NCBI GenBank assembly: GCA_045810625.1
Contig: JBJMVQ010000044.1
Span: 124,001-188,000 of the forward strand
DNA: 64,000 nucleotides
Direction of reading: 5' to 3'
Source of the DNA: JACQFZ01 sp045810625
GTDB taxonomy: Bacteria > Pseudomonadota > Gammaproteobacteria > Acidiferrobacterales > Sulfurifustaceae
Shown here: positions 35,015 through 44,090 of the stretch, in pieces
How the letters are laid out: each line of letters starts with the position of its first letter
Position numbering within the stretch: the first letter of the stretch is position 1
Made by a program: the position numbers and the translations under genes
Notes under the pieces: model-generated
What the model saw: only the letters and a program-made list of their open reading frames with translations
Told to the model about the DNA's origin: nothing
Database searches by the model: none

Positions 35015-37623
35015 GCCCGTACCCTCGCCGGCTCGGCGTCGGCTCGATCCATTAGCGTCTCGGAAAAATCCGCTTGCACACGATTCGTTCCGCGCAGCCG
35101 GGCTCCGCGAAAGTCGGCCTTACGCGCCATCGTCTGAAAAAAATCCGCGTCTTCGGCGTCACAGTCGACGAACGTCGCCAGCATGAGGATCGAGCGCCAG
35201 AGGAGCGCGCCGCGCAGTCGCGCGCCCTCGAAGCGACAGTGACCGAAGTCGCACAAGACGAAGCGCGCGCCGGACAGGTCGGCGCCGCTGAGATCCGCGC
35301 CGCGCCACCCACACTGCCTGGCCGTCACGTCGCGCAAATCGGCGTTTGCGAACGTGGCGCTGCCGCCGGTCTGTACGCGCGTCATACGCGCGCTACGCCA
35401 GCGGCTATGCTGCGCACGCACGTTGAGCAGGACAGCGCGCTCGAGCGCGGCTTCCGTGAAGTCCGCGCGCTCGAGCTGTGCGCCCACCAACATCGTGCGA
35501 TAAAGCCGCGCCCCGATGAAGCGGGCATCGTTCGCCACGGCTCCGACGAGCACCGCGTGCGCGAGATCGACGCGTTCGAGGATCGCGCCGGACAACATGA
35601 CGTCGTTACCGATCACGCCCGTCAGGGTGGCGCCGTTGAAATCCGCGCCAGACCAATCCGCCTTCATCGCTAATGCGCCGGCGAGACGCGCGTCGCGGAA
35701 GGTCGCGTTTGCCGCCCGGCTTTGACTGAAATTTGCATCCGCCAGATCGGCATCCGTGAAGTCCGCGCCGACGAGGCGCGCGCCGGTGAACACGGCACCG
35801 CGCAGATTCGCGCCGCGGAAGCTCGCGCCGCTCAAATCGGCCTCTTCGAACATCACTTCGCGCAGATCGGCGCCGGCGAAATCCGCGCGCGGCAGATGCG
35901 CGCCGGCGAGATCACGACCGGCGAGGGTTTGGCCGGCGGCGTGCCACTCGCGCACTTTGCGGCCGAGATGTAGTTTGGTTTCCGGCAACAGCGGTACGGA
36001 CGGCGCGATCGGCTGCGGCGCGGCGCGGCGCGTCTGGCGTTTCAGCGCGGGAAGCTGCGAGATAGCCGCTTGCAACACGTGCGCTTGCTCGGCGCCGACG
36101 TCCGACGGTATGCCGAACGGACTCGGCGGCGCTGCGCCGCCGATCAGATCGTGAGCGGGCACCGCGGCGCGCGCTTCCACCTCCCGAATCTGCTCCGCGG
36201 CCGCCGGCGTCACGTGTGCCACGTCCGCCTGTGCTCGCTCCGCGGCCGCGCGCCGCGTCTCGCCCTGCCGGCGCGCTTCCTCGGCCAGCGCATCCGCCTT
36301 CGCCACGATCTCCATCAGATCGACTTCGCCGTTTGCAATCGACTCACGCGTGACAACCGGCAATGGCGGCGGCAACGCAATCGGCGGCGCGTAGTTCGCC
36401 GGCTGCGACATCCCGCCGCCCGTCCAGAATTCGGCGGTGGCTTCATCGAGCATCGCTTGGCGGCGCGCAAGCTCGTCGGCCTGTACTTTCGCGTGTCGCT
36501 CCGCTGCCGCGGCGCGCTCAGCCGCGCGCAGCTCCGGCACGAGCGGCGCTTCATTCGCGAGATGCAGCACCGCGGTTGCTCGGTCGGTGCGCAGCCGCAA
36601 CGCCTCGTTATAGTGCGCGGGTGACCGCGGCGAGTCCGCCAAGTTCTCGTACGCGAGCAATACGGCCTCGACGTCGAGCGCGTCGCTGTCTTCGATCGTC
36701 GTCTGGCCGCGATACACGGCGACACCGAGCTCTTGGTCCGGAAAAAACCAGACGGTGTCGAACACCATCGTCAGCTCTTCCGCCGCGCTCGGCGCTCGAC
36801 CGCGGCGCTGCACGAGCGCACGCACGCGCATTCGAGGCAGACGGCCCTCGATCACGCGCTTCGACGGATGCAGACCTTCCAGTCGATACGGCTCCCCGCC
36901 GCCGAAATAGCCGTCGATCTGCTGATCATCGGGCGCGGCATTGTAGAGCGACCATTGCACGTCTTCCGGCAGACCCGGAGCGTCGCGGTCGAGCCAAACC
37001 TGGTCATAGGTCCCCGCTTTGGCTTGCCGTACCGGCGATCCGATATCGAGCGGGCCGAAACCGGCGGGCGGATAGTGCTTGCGGTGTGACCGCACGGGCT
37101 CGTGGGGGTATTCGAGATTCGGCATCCGACCGCGGTTCTCGCCGAAAAACGCCGCTAAGCGCCGGCCGGTATAGCCGACACCGCGCGGATTGGCCGGATG
37201 GTTCGGCCCGCCGTAGGCGCGCTCGTAACCGAGCGGCATCACGCGGAACGGCGAGGGGTCGGTGATGCGATAGAACGGCACGATGCCGTACATCCATTCG
37301 CGATCGCCGACGACGGTGACGCATTTATCGATCGTCCCGACCGACGCCCGCACGATCATGCGCGTCACCGGCTCCGAACCTAACGCGTACGCGCTACCTG
37401 CGAGGAGCATTTCGCCGTGCGCTTTCGGCATGGCGAAATCGATCGGCTCGCCGGCCGGCAGCGCCTTCAACGCAACAGGCCATTGGCTCTGCTCGGTGAG
37501 GAACCGTTCGACGTTCTCGCCCAGACGAAAGAACCCCAGCGCGGTCACCACATAATAGTTCCGGCCGCGATAACGATACGGCTTCTGCAAGCAACCGAGC
37601 GTCAGAGGTTTGATGATCTTCAT
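35011..37623 (-). CDS. DUF2169 adaptor fused to pentapeptide repeats
   Basis: An 870-residue protein from ATG 37623. Residues 1-300 are a DUF2169 domain (VVTALGFFRLGENVERFLTE, PLGYERAYGGPNHPANPRGV, YPPAGFGPLDIGSP). In Agrobacterium the DUF2169 protein Atu3641 is needed to load a PAAR-like effector on VgrG. Residues about 370-480 are charged helices, probably coiled coil (AERAAAAERHAKVQADELAR). Residues about 575-865 are pentapeptide repeats (FAGADLREVMFEEADLSGAS). The fusion gives one long adaptor with a beta-helix tail. It is 9 nt downstream of vgrG. Confidence 0.92.
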   Translation of the reverse strand: MKIIKPLTLGCLQKPYRYRGRNYYVVTALGFFRLGENVERFLTEQSQWPVALKALPAGEPIDFAMPKAHGEMLLAGSAYALGSEPVTRMIVRASVGTIDKCVTVVGDREWMYGIVPFYRITDPSPFRVMPLGYERAYGGPNHPANPRGVGYTGRRLAAFFGENRGRMPNLEYPHEPVRSHRKHYPPAGFGPLDIGSPVRQAKAGTYDQVWLDRDAPGLPEDVQWSLYNAAPDDQQIDGYFGGGEPYRLEGLHPSKRVIEGRLPRMRVRALVQRRGRAPSAAEELTMVFDTVWFFPDQELGVAVYRGQTTIEDSDALDVEAVLLAYENLADSPRSPAHYNEALRLRTDRATAVLHLANEAPLVPELRAAERAAAAERHAKVQADELARRQAMLDEATAEFWTGGGMSQPANYAPPIALPPPLPVVTRESIANGEVDLMEIVAKADALAEEARRQGETRRAAAERAQADVAHVTPAAAEQIREVEARAAVPAHDLIGGAAPPSPFGIPSDVGAEQAHVLQAAISQLPALKRQTRRAAPQPIAPSVPLLPETKLHLGRKVREWHAAGQTLAGRDLAGAHLPRADFAGADLREVMFEEADLSGASFRGANLRGAVFTGARLVGADFTDADLADANFSQSRAANATFRDARLAGALAMKADWSGADFNGATLTGVIGNDVMLSGAILERVDLAHAVLVGAVANDARFIGARLYRTMLVGAQLERADFTEAALERAVLLNVRAQHSRWRSARMTRVQTGGSATFANADLRDVTARQCGWRGADLSGADLSGARFVLCDFGHCRFEGARLRGALLWRSILMLATFVDCDAEDADFFQTMARKADFRGARLRGTNRVQADFSETLMDRADAEPARVRA

Positions 37624-37632
37624 GGTCGGCGC

Positions 37633-40251
37633 TCAGGTATGCACTTCGAGGTCGGTCATCTCGATAGTCATGCCTCTATTCCGCAGCGTCAGCGAGGCCG
37701 GTTCGCCGTTGATTGTTAATTTCGCACCGTACTTGTCGATCATGACACCGGCGCCGACCGCGTTGACGCGGGCGATGACGCCGGTTGCGCTGACCTCGGT
37801 GGCCATTGCGGTCGCGTTCACCGTGTTCGAATTGACCGTCGCGTTGATCTGGTTCGCCATGCCGATCGTATGATCCGCCACGACGATGCCGGTGATCGAA
37901 TTGTCGTTGCTAAGACCGACGGCGTTGTTGCTGTTCGAAACGCCGACACGTCGCGTGTTGCGTTCGACTCCCGGCACTTCCGATACGCTCTCGGACAAGC
38001 CCTCGACGCGGGATTTGGAATAGCGATCGCCCTTGACCGTGTCGTAACTCGTGCTGTCGCCGGTGACGGTCGAGTCGTTTTCGACCTCCGCGATCGTCGA
38101 TTTCGAATAGCGTTTGCCCCTGATCGTTTCGTAGCTCGTACTCGTGGCGTTGACGGTCGAATGGCTTTCGACGCTCCCGTGCGTCGTCTCGCTATAGCTG
38201 TTCCCCGCCACGGTTTCGTAGTTCTTCGTGTTCCGTTCGACGGTATGGTGGTTCTCCGATTCGCCGAACGTCGACGTGCTGTAACTCTTGCCCACTTTCT
38301 GTTCGCTGTAGGTCTCGTCGACGTCCTCGTAGCTCCTGCGCTCCTTCGCCTCGGCGCGGCTGTATGTCGAACCGTACGCCTCGGTCTTGCTGAGCGGGCC
38401 GTTCCTCCCCTGCTCCGAGGTCTCGTAGCTGAAACGCGCGCCCTTCGAATAGCTGACGTCGTGATACGTGTCCGGGTTGTATTCCCGGTTCAGAATGTCG
38501 ATCGCCTTTTTCAGGTCGACGTTCGACTTTTTCCCGTAGCGAATCGTCTGATTGTCCCCGTAGCTGGTGGAGTGCGTACTGCCGACGCGCGTCTCCGCGG
38601 TCCAGCGCGACGGCGTTACGGTCATCTGCCCGTTCGCCTGTACGATTGCCTGGATCTCCGGCATCTCGGATTCGTCGCTCGCGCGACCGACCATGACGTT
38701 GGTGCCGATCTCCGGCACTGTCTGCATGTGCGCCGCGAGCTTCACCCACACCTTCGGGCCGGCGTCGCCGTCGCTGGAGAAGCGCACGTATACGCCGGTC
38801 AGCGGTGTAATCGCTGGATCGCTTTCCGTATCCGTGGCGCGCGACGATCCGGCGGCAGAGACGCTTTCGGTGTCCGTTGCCGTCGAGCCTTCGGGGTCGA
38901 AGTTGTTCTTCGTGTAGAACTTCCAATTGTCCGGCGCCTGGCCGTGCTTGGGATCGATTTCGACAACGGTCGCCAGAACCGAGCCCTGGTGCGTGTCGCG
39001 AACCGAGGTCGGCGCGATCAGCCCGTGCGCCTCGGCCGCAGTGAACTCATTGCGATAGGTGCCGTCGAGCGACGCTTCGTGTCGCACCTGTGTCAGTACG
39101 AACCATTCGCCGTCGAGGGTCGGGCGCACCGGCGCGGGAGCAGATGTCGCGGCCTGATCCTCGATCGCACGAAACTTGTAGCCCGGATGAAACATCGCGC
39201 AATGGCTCGCACCGCTGAACCGGCTGGCGGCGGTCCTGATCGCGTCGAGCGTCGCGTCCGTGTACTCCGTCGTCATCGACTGACTGCCGCCGTATTGGTA
39301 GATCTTGTAGAGACGGAATACGCGCTCGCCCGGATCTTTCGGTTGCAGCGGCGGGAAAGTGCGCAGCTGCGCCACGGTATCTTTCTCCCACGCGGCTTCC
39401 TCGCGGACGAACATGCTCTGCACTCCGGTGTGCGTGAGCGTCTGTTCATAGCCGTACTGCGTTATGACTCTCGAATCATCGAGGCCGAGCGGCTCGGCCG
39501 ATGTGTACGTGTAGCGCAGCTCGCCGCCCGGCACTTGCGGATATTCCGCCGTATTGGCGAACACGAGACGGTGATCCTTCGGCCCGTGCTCGAAGTAGTA
39601 GTAGAGATGCGCCTTACTCATGAGCCGCTGGACGAACTCGTAGTCGGTCTCGCCCGCCTGCAACCAGTCCTGAGTGCGCGCGAGCGCGATGTTGTGCGGA
39701 TCCGCGAGCTTGTCGAGCGATACCTGCAAATCCGGGTAGCGCTGAAACACCTCGGCGATGGCGCCCTTGATGCTCCGCTGTGCGTACACGCAATAACGAT
39801 TGTTTAGCGTGAGCTTCCACAGACCGGGCTTTACCGTCATGCGGTAGACCCCCGGCTCGTGCATGGCGAATGCGCTCGCAATCCCGTTGTAGAAGGCGAG
39901 CCCGGGCGCCGTTTCGCCGCCGAGCGCGCGATGAAACCGCGCGTAGCTGCTCGCGCGGTCGAGCCGAACATTTGAGGTATACGGCCGCTGTATCGCGAAC
40001 GTGACGCGCCGGCCGATGATGTCGGCGAACCGCAGCGGTTCCTGACCGGTTGGCAGCGTGTTGCCGCGCAGGTCGAGTTGGAACTCGAACGGCTCGGATA
40101 CGTTCTCTTCTCCCCTCACGCTTACCAGCCGAAACATTTCGTCGCTCACTACGCGATCGCCGCCGAGAAAAATCGCGCAATGCAGATACAACGCCGGCCG
40201 GCGAACCTTCTCGACCGCGGTGCGGCCGATGTCGCGGTCTTCAAGCAGCAT
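37633..40251 (-). CDS. vgrG: T6SS spike protein VgrG (TssI) with a repetitive needle extension
   Basis: An 872-residue protein from ATG 40251 (GGAGCTCGACG upstream), overlapping tssG by 11 nt. Residues about 20-410 form the gp27/gp44-like hub (DEMFRLVSVRGEENVSEPFE, RYCVYAQRSIKGAIAEVFQR, LQAGETDYEFVQRLMSKAHL). Residues about 430-545 form the gp5 OB fold, with a Thr/Ser/Glu-rich insertion (TDTESVSAAGSS), and contain MQTVPEIGTNVMVGRASD. The distal third has three near-identical 29-residue repeats (656-742), then a Val/Asn/Ala-rich beta-helix and the end TIEMTDLEVHT. No C-terminal effector domain is fused. It delivers cargo through the DUF4150 tip next to it. Confidence 0.95.
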   Translation of the reverse strand: MLLEDRDIGRTAVEKVRRPALYLHCAIFLGGDRVVSDEMFRLVSVRGEENVSEPFEFQLDLRGNTLPTGQEPLRFADIIGRRVTFAIQRPYTSNVRLDRASSYARFHRALGGETAPGLAFYNGIASAFAMHEPGVYRMTVKPGLWKLTLNNRYCVYAQRSIKGAIAEVFQRYPDLQVSLDKLADPHNIALARTQDWLQAGETDYEFVQRLMSKAHLYYYFEHGPKDHRLVFANTAEYPQVPGGELRYTYTSAEPLGLDDSRVITQYGYEQTLTHTGVQSMFVREEAAWEKDTVAQLRTFPPLQPKDPGERVFRLYKIYQYGGSQSMTTEYTDATLDAIRTAASRFSGASHCAMFHPGYKFRAIEDQAATSAPAPVRPTLDGEWFVLTQVRHEASLDGTYRNEFTAAEAHGLIAPTSVRDTHQGSVLATVVEIDPKHGQAPDNWKFYTKNNFDPEGSTATDTESVSAAGSSRATDTESDPAITPLTGVYVRFSSDGDAGPKVWVKLAAHMQTVPEIGTNVMVGRASDESEMPEIQAIVQANGQMTVTPSRWTAETRVGSTHSTSYGDNQTIRYGKKSNVDLKKAIDILNREYNPDTYHDVSYSKGARFSYETSEQGRNGPLSKTEAYGSTYSRAEAKERRSYEDVDETYSEQKVGKSYSTSTFGESENHHTVERNTKNYETVAGNSYSETTHGSVESHSTVNATSTSYETIRGKRYSKSTIAEVENDSTVTGDSTSYDTVKGDRYSKSRVEGLSESVSEVPGVERNTRRVGVSNSNNAVGLSNDNSITGIVVADHTIGMANQINATVNSNTVNATAMATEVSATGVIARVNAVGAGVMIDKYGAKLTINGEPASLTLRNRGMTIEMTDLEVHT
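38026..38286 (-). repeat. Three tandem 87-bp repeats in vgrG plus a partial fourth
   Basis: Units start at 38286, 38199 and 38112 (minus strand), each 87 bp. They encode 29 residues of the form (S/R)YS...(E)(S/N)..(S)TV....T.SYETV.G. A fourth unit begins at 38025 with RYSKSR and then diverges. Upstream, YS-containing segments at irregular spacing look like older, decayed units. Confidence 0.85.
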
Positions 40252-41266
40252 CGTCGAGCTCCGTGGTTTCGTAGGCGCGGACGAGGAATGCCGCGGCCGG
40301 CGGTTCGCCCCAATGCATGCGCGGCAGCCACGCGATTTGCGCGAGTCGAATGCCGTTTGCTTCGCTCGTGAGCTGGCCCGCTGGCGGATCGCCGTCGAGT
40401 TGCAGACGCACGCGGCAATCGACGGTACGGTCGGTGAGGAAACGCAGCATTGCGACGAGCGCTGCATGGCGGGCGCCGCCCGGCAACAGCTCGCGAAACC
40501 GCGCCAATGGAAGCGGACCGATCTGCACCTCGATGCGGGCCGACTGATCCCAGGTGCGCCGTCCGAGAACCGCGTCGCGACCGAGCCGGCTGTTTTGTTT
40601 AGCGAGCTGCGTCTGATCGCGAGCGGCGAGACGCTGCCAGGCGCCTTGAAACTGCACGATGTTTACGTTGGCGGCGAGATACGCACGCAATACCTGCTCG
40701 ACTGCGACAGCGCTGCGGCGGCGATTGGCGAGCAGCCCCGCGAGCCCGAGGAGCGCGCGTTTCGGAAGCGGTAACTGCGACGCCAAGTCGGGTTCGAGCA
40801 GGCCGATGATCGCCGCCAGTCGTTCGGCCTGCGCGGTTCGTTCCGGCGGCTCTTCGTCCAGCACGGCATGCGCGCGCGCTTTAATTTCGTAGCGAAGCGC
40901 ATTGATACGATGCGAAAAAATATCGAGAAAGTCGGCCATCACCCCATCGCCGTCCGCTCGGCGTGTTTGTGCCAACTCGGTAAACGACTCAGGCAACGGA
41001 CCGAGGTAGCCGGCGACGCCGTAGTCGGGCGTCGTGACGACGACCGGACGGTCGCCGCGATCCGCGACACCCGTGACTTCGTGCGCCGGGAACACCAGCG
41101 ACAGGTCGGATCGGAAGCGCACCGCGCGGCCGAGCGGCGGCGGACCGCCGCGCCCCGCGCCCTCGCGCCGTAGCAGCCGCACCAGCTGATAGAAGTCGAA
41201 GCCGGCGGGGTCGCTGCGCAGCTGCGCGCTTAAAGGACGATCTGAGCGCCGGCCAGGGGCGGCCAT
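40241..41266 (-). CDS. tssG: T6SS baseplate protein TssG
   Basis: A 341-residue protein from ATG 41266; its 5' end overlaps tssF by 37 nt. FDFYQLVRLLRREG, then AVRFRSDLSLVFPAHEV and YLGPLPESFTELAQTR, are the conserved TssG N terminus. A helix with FLDIFSHRINALRYEIKAR and a C-terminal domain with ILLxGxxxH-type core (LRFLTDRTVDCRVRLQLDG) follow. Two TssF and one TssG form the baseplate wedge with TssE. Confidence 0.94.
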   Translation of the reverse strand: MAAPGRRSDRPLSAQLRSDPAGFDFYQLVRLLRREGAGRGGPPPLGRAVRFRSDLSLVFPAHEVTGVADRGDRPVVVTTPDYGVAGYLGPLPESFTELAQTRRADGDGVMADFLDIFSHRINALRYEIKARAHAVLDEEPPERTAQAERLAAIIGLLEPDLASQLPLPKRALLGLAGLLANRRRSAVAVEQVLRAYLAANVNIVQFQGAWQRLAARDQTQLAKQNSRLGRDAVLGRRTWDQSARIEVQIGPLPLARFRELLPGGARHAALVAMLRFLTDRTVDCRVRLQLDGDPPAGQLTSEANGIRLAQIAWLPRMHWGEPPAAAFLVRAYETTELDDAA

Positions 41267-43065
41267 GTCTTGATGGCTCCTTTACGTTGCTGGCTTTCGA
41301 GCGCGAGCTCGACGAAGCTGTTCAGGGTCGTGTACAGCGCGAAGAAGCGCCGCAGCACCTCGGCGTACAGGTTGAGGCTCCCGCCTTCGAAACGCTCCTC
41401 GTCGAATAACAACTGCAACCCGACGCCGCGGCAGAAGCCGCGCCAATGTTCCGCGCCGACGCGGCGCACGACCGGTCGCGAATCGAGTGCGACCAGACTG
41501 TCGATCTGCTTCCAGCTATTCGCGTCACCCTCCCCGGCGTGCACGCGCAGCATGTTCTTCAGCGCCGCCAAGCCGCCGGCGCCCGTCAACGACAGATAGT
41601 TCAAGCCCAGCTGCGACACGAGCGCCCACGAACGCGCGCCGAGTAGTTCCGGCGTGCGATGCGGCGTCGGCTTTCCGAGCATGCGCAGCGCGTTGATCGG
41701 GCCTGGACCTTCGAGGTGCAGCCGATCACCCGCGCGCAGCCGTTCAGGCAAGCGGCGATTGGTACAAAGCGCGCGCCCGCCAATAGTCTCGTCCGGCGGT
41801 TGTGTTACGTCGAAATTGACATCGAGGAACGAAATGAAGAGCTCCGTGCCCGGCACCGATTTGGCCTGGCTCTCGGCACGCCGTGTGGCATAGAAGTAGT
41901 CGCGCGAATCGACCCGGCCGTACTCTTCCATCCTGAAGTACGGCACCACCGTGCGCGGCGTCGCGTCCGGCTTGATCGCGGTTACCTCTTCCAGCTCGTA
42001 GATTTCGCAATACGCGTGCGCCGTCTGATCCGCGATAAGGCGATATTCGTAGCGGCGGTGATCGAGCCGCAGCGGCTCGATCGGCTGCGAGTAGAGATTG
42101 ATCAGCGGTACGCAGTTCAGCCGCAGTGCGCCGGGAGCAACACGAACACCCGGGTCGGCGACGTCGAGCAGAAACAGCAACTCAAATTCGTCGGTGGCAC
42201 CGCGGCAGTCGAGCCGGTTGACGTCGAAGAAGAGAAACTTTTCCGGAAACGCGAAGTACTCCTGTAGCAGCCGGTACCCGGGCGGCGTCGCCGTGCGCGC
42301 CGGGAACATCGACTCCTCGGGCGCAAAACCGAGCCAACTCAATGCCTCGGGGGGCAGGCGGCGCGGCTCGCGATCGCCGGGCACCAACACGGCGATGCCG
42401 GTCAGATGCGTCGCAAGCAGCTCGTACAGTCGAAACGCGTCACGAGCCTCGCTGTGCAAGTGGAATCGCAACCGCGATAGCGGCAGGCTGCCGATCGGAT
42501 CGGCGCCGAGCGCGCCGATGCGCACATGCAGCACGGAGTACACGTCGCGCGCGTCGCTCAGGAAATCGTAATGGTTCGTCGGCGCCATCCCCGCCGCACG
42601 AACCGTGAGCGGCCAGAGCGGCGTGTCGTAACACGCCTGGAAGCGGCACGGCACGCGCCGTTTGCTGTCGCTTGTCGCCATCGCGAACGCGCGCCGCCCG
42701 CGCGCGAGCGTCCAGCCGTTGGCGAAGTTGGCTCCGTCGGCCTTAACATCGACTTGCGCAACCGCCATCGACGGAATGGGTGCGGCGAGATGCGGATAAA
42801 GCTCGGCCAGCAGCGCGTTGGGAACGCTCGCTTGATCGGCGTCGAGCTGATGCTGCAATCGACCGATCAAAAACGCGACCGACTGTATCAACAGCTCGAC
42901 GTGCGGATCGGCGGACCTGCCGCCGCTCAACGCAAGTTCGCGCGCGACGGCAGGATAGTCTTTTGCAAAAGCGGCCGCTTCTTCGCGCAGATGCCGCAAT
43001 TCCTGCTCGAAGTAGCGTTTGAGGCCGCCCGCCTTGTCTGCCATTTGCGCGTCACGCCCGGCCAT
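41230..43065 (-). CDS. tssF: T6SS baseplate protein TssF
   Basis: A 611-residue protein, usual family size, from ATG 43065 (GGTGA site), overlapping tssE by 14 nt; an ATG at 43044 is a possible start. LKRYFEQELRHLREEAAAFA and DPHVELLIQSVAFLIGRLQH are the family signature, followed by SVPNALLAELYPHLAAPIPS. The C terminus has FALYTTLNSFVELALESQQR. It is the scaffold of the T6SS baseplate wedge. Confidence 0.95.
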   Translation of the reverse strand: MAGRDAQMADKAGGLKRYFEQELRHLREEAAAFAKDYPAVARELALSGGRSADPHVELLIQSVAFLIGRLQHQLDADQASVPNALLAELYPHLAAPIPSMAVAQVDVKADGANFANGWTLARGRRAFAMATSDSKRRVPCRFQACYDTPLWPLTVRAAGMAPTNHYDFLSDARDVYSVLHVRIGALGADPIGSLPLSRLRFHLHSEARDAFRLYELLATHLTGIAVLVPGDREPRRLPPEALSWLGFAPEESMFPARTATPPGYRLLQEYFAFPEKFLFFDVNRLDCRGATDEFELLFLLDVADPGVRVAPGALRLNCVPLINLYSQPIEPLRLDHRRYEYRLIADQTAHAYCEIYELEEVTAIKPDATPRTVVPYFRMEEYGRVDSRDYFYATRRAESQAKSVPGTELFISFLDVNFDVTQPPDETIGGRALCTNRRLPERLRAGDRLHLEGPGPINALRMLGKPTPHRTPELLGARSWALVSQLGLNYLSLTGAGGLAALKNMLRVHAGEGDANSWKQIDSLVALDSRPVVRRVGAEHWRGFCRGVGLQLLFDEERFEGGSLNLYAEVLRRFFALYTTLNSFVELALESQQRKGAIKTWPPLAGAQIVL

Positions 43066-43438
43066 CGAGCATCACCGGAAAGCGGATTTCCTCTTCGAGA
43101 TCACCGCTCGCGAGCTTGGCGCTGACGACGACACGAAACGGCGCCGCATCGGCCGGCTCGATCTCGACCTTCGGCTGCTCGAGGCGCGGCTCGTATTTGC
43201 CGATAAGGCGCCGCATGTGCACGCAGTAGTCTTCGAGCGCCGGCGGGCTGCCGTGCGGGAGATCGACGATGCTCGGAAGCCCGCAGTTCAGGACATCCAA
43301 CTCGCCGGTCGAATCGGCCGGCGCCGCGAGGATGCGATTCGACACGAGCCGCTGCACGTTGGCCCGCACCGCGCTCTTCAGATCGAACGTCGCATCTGCG
43401 GCATCGTCGCACACGAGACGCTCGAACAGGTATTTCAT
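43052..43438 (-). CDS. tssE: T6SS baseplate protein TssE (gp25-like)
   Basis: A 128-residue protein from ATG 43438 with GGGAGGTCAT upstream. LVSNRILAAPADSTGELDVL, NCGLPSIVDLPHG and a C-terminal IRRLIGKYEPRL-like segment (MRRLIGKYEPRLEQPKVEIE) match the gp25 lysozyme-like fold of TssE, which has lost lysozyme residues and initiates sheath assembly. It lies 32 nt after hcp and overlaps tssF. Confidence 0.93.
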   Translation of the reverse strand: MKYLFERLVCDDAADATFDLKSAVRANVQRLVSNRILAAPADSTGELDVLNCGLPSIVDLPHGSPPALEDYCVHMRRLIGKYEPRLEQPKVEIEPADAAPFRVVVSAKLASGDLEEEIRFPVMLDGRA

Positions 43439-43470
43439 ATGACCTCCCCGCGGCGGCTCGACTCGTACCG

Positions 43471-44058
43471 TTACTTCGTGAAGCTCCCGATGACGCGGTT
43501 GCGCGCAAGACTCCATCCCGACGACATCACGCCGGCGCGGCCGGTATCGGCGCGCTGCACGGTGTAACTCCAAAGGATCTCCGTGAAATTCAGTTTGAAC
43601 TGCTCGGTCGGCATATCGTCAGGGTGCGACTGGAACTGAATCTCGCTGATCAGGGCGTCGCGCAGCTGGAACGTGATGATGTTCGCCGTGCGATCGCCCG
43701 AGTTGCGCAGGATGTAAAGCCGCGTCGGCTGCGCGTCGCCTTTTCCGAGCGGCTGTGCGCGCAAACAGTATTCGTAGAATTTCACCGAGGTCTTGTCGAC
43801 GTACTTCACGCACGTGAACTCGGTGATGATCGGGCGGCCGGAGGTGCGCGCCGAGTTGCTGACATCGGTCGTCACCTGCTGTTTCATACCCTGATGAATC
43901 GAGACGAGCTCGATGCACTTGCCGAAGTTCTTGGCGATCTCGTCGTCCATCTTGTAGACGTCTTCGCCGTCCTTATCGACGAGGCTGCCGCCGTTCGCCC
44001 AGCTGTTGTCTCCGCCGAAGATCGTGTCGTCTCCCGGCTGTAGCAGTATCAGATCCAT
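43471..44058 (-). CDS. hcp: T6SS tube protein Hcp (TssD)
   Basis: A 195-residue protein from ATG 44058 (AAGGGACATTGCC before it). The core IELVSIHQGMKQQVTTDVSN, RPIITEFTCVKYVDKTSVKF and a C-terminal KLNFTEILWSYTVQ are typical of Hcp hexamer rings. It carries longer loops than the common 160-residue forms (the N-terminal TIFGGDNSWANGGSLVDKDG and the C-terminal tail after the final beta strand). No toxin domain is fused. It lies directly after the fused sheath gene. Confidence 0.94.
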   Translation of the reverse strand: MDLILLQPGDDTIFGGDNSWANGGSLVDKDGEDVYKMDDEIAKNFGKCIELVSIHQGMKQQVTTDVSNSARTSGRPIITEFTCVKYVDKTSVKFYEYCLRAQPLGKGDAQPTRLYILRNSGDRTANIITFQLRDALISEIQFQSHPDDMPTEQFKLNFTEILWSYTVQRADTGRAGVMSSGWSLARNRVIGSFTK

Positions 44059-44090
44059 GGCAATGTCCCTTGGTTAACCGTGTAAGCGCG

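Noticed and set aside
37870..39807. 645-codon open frame on the plus strand
   Set aside because: Antisense to vgrG; low-complexity Arg/Val/Asp composition and no recognisable domain.
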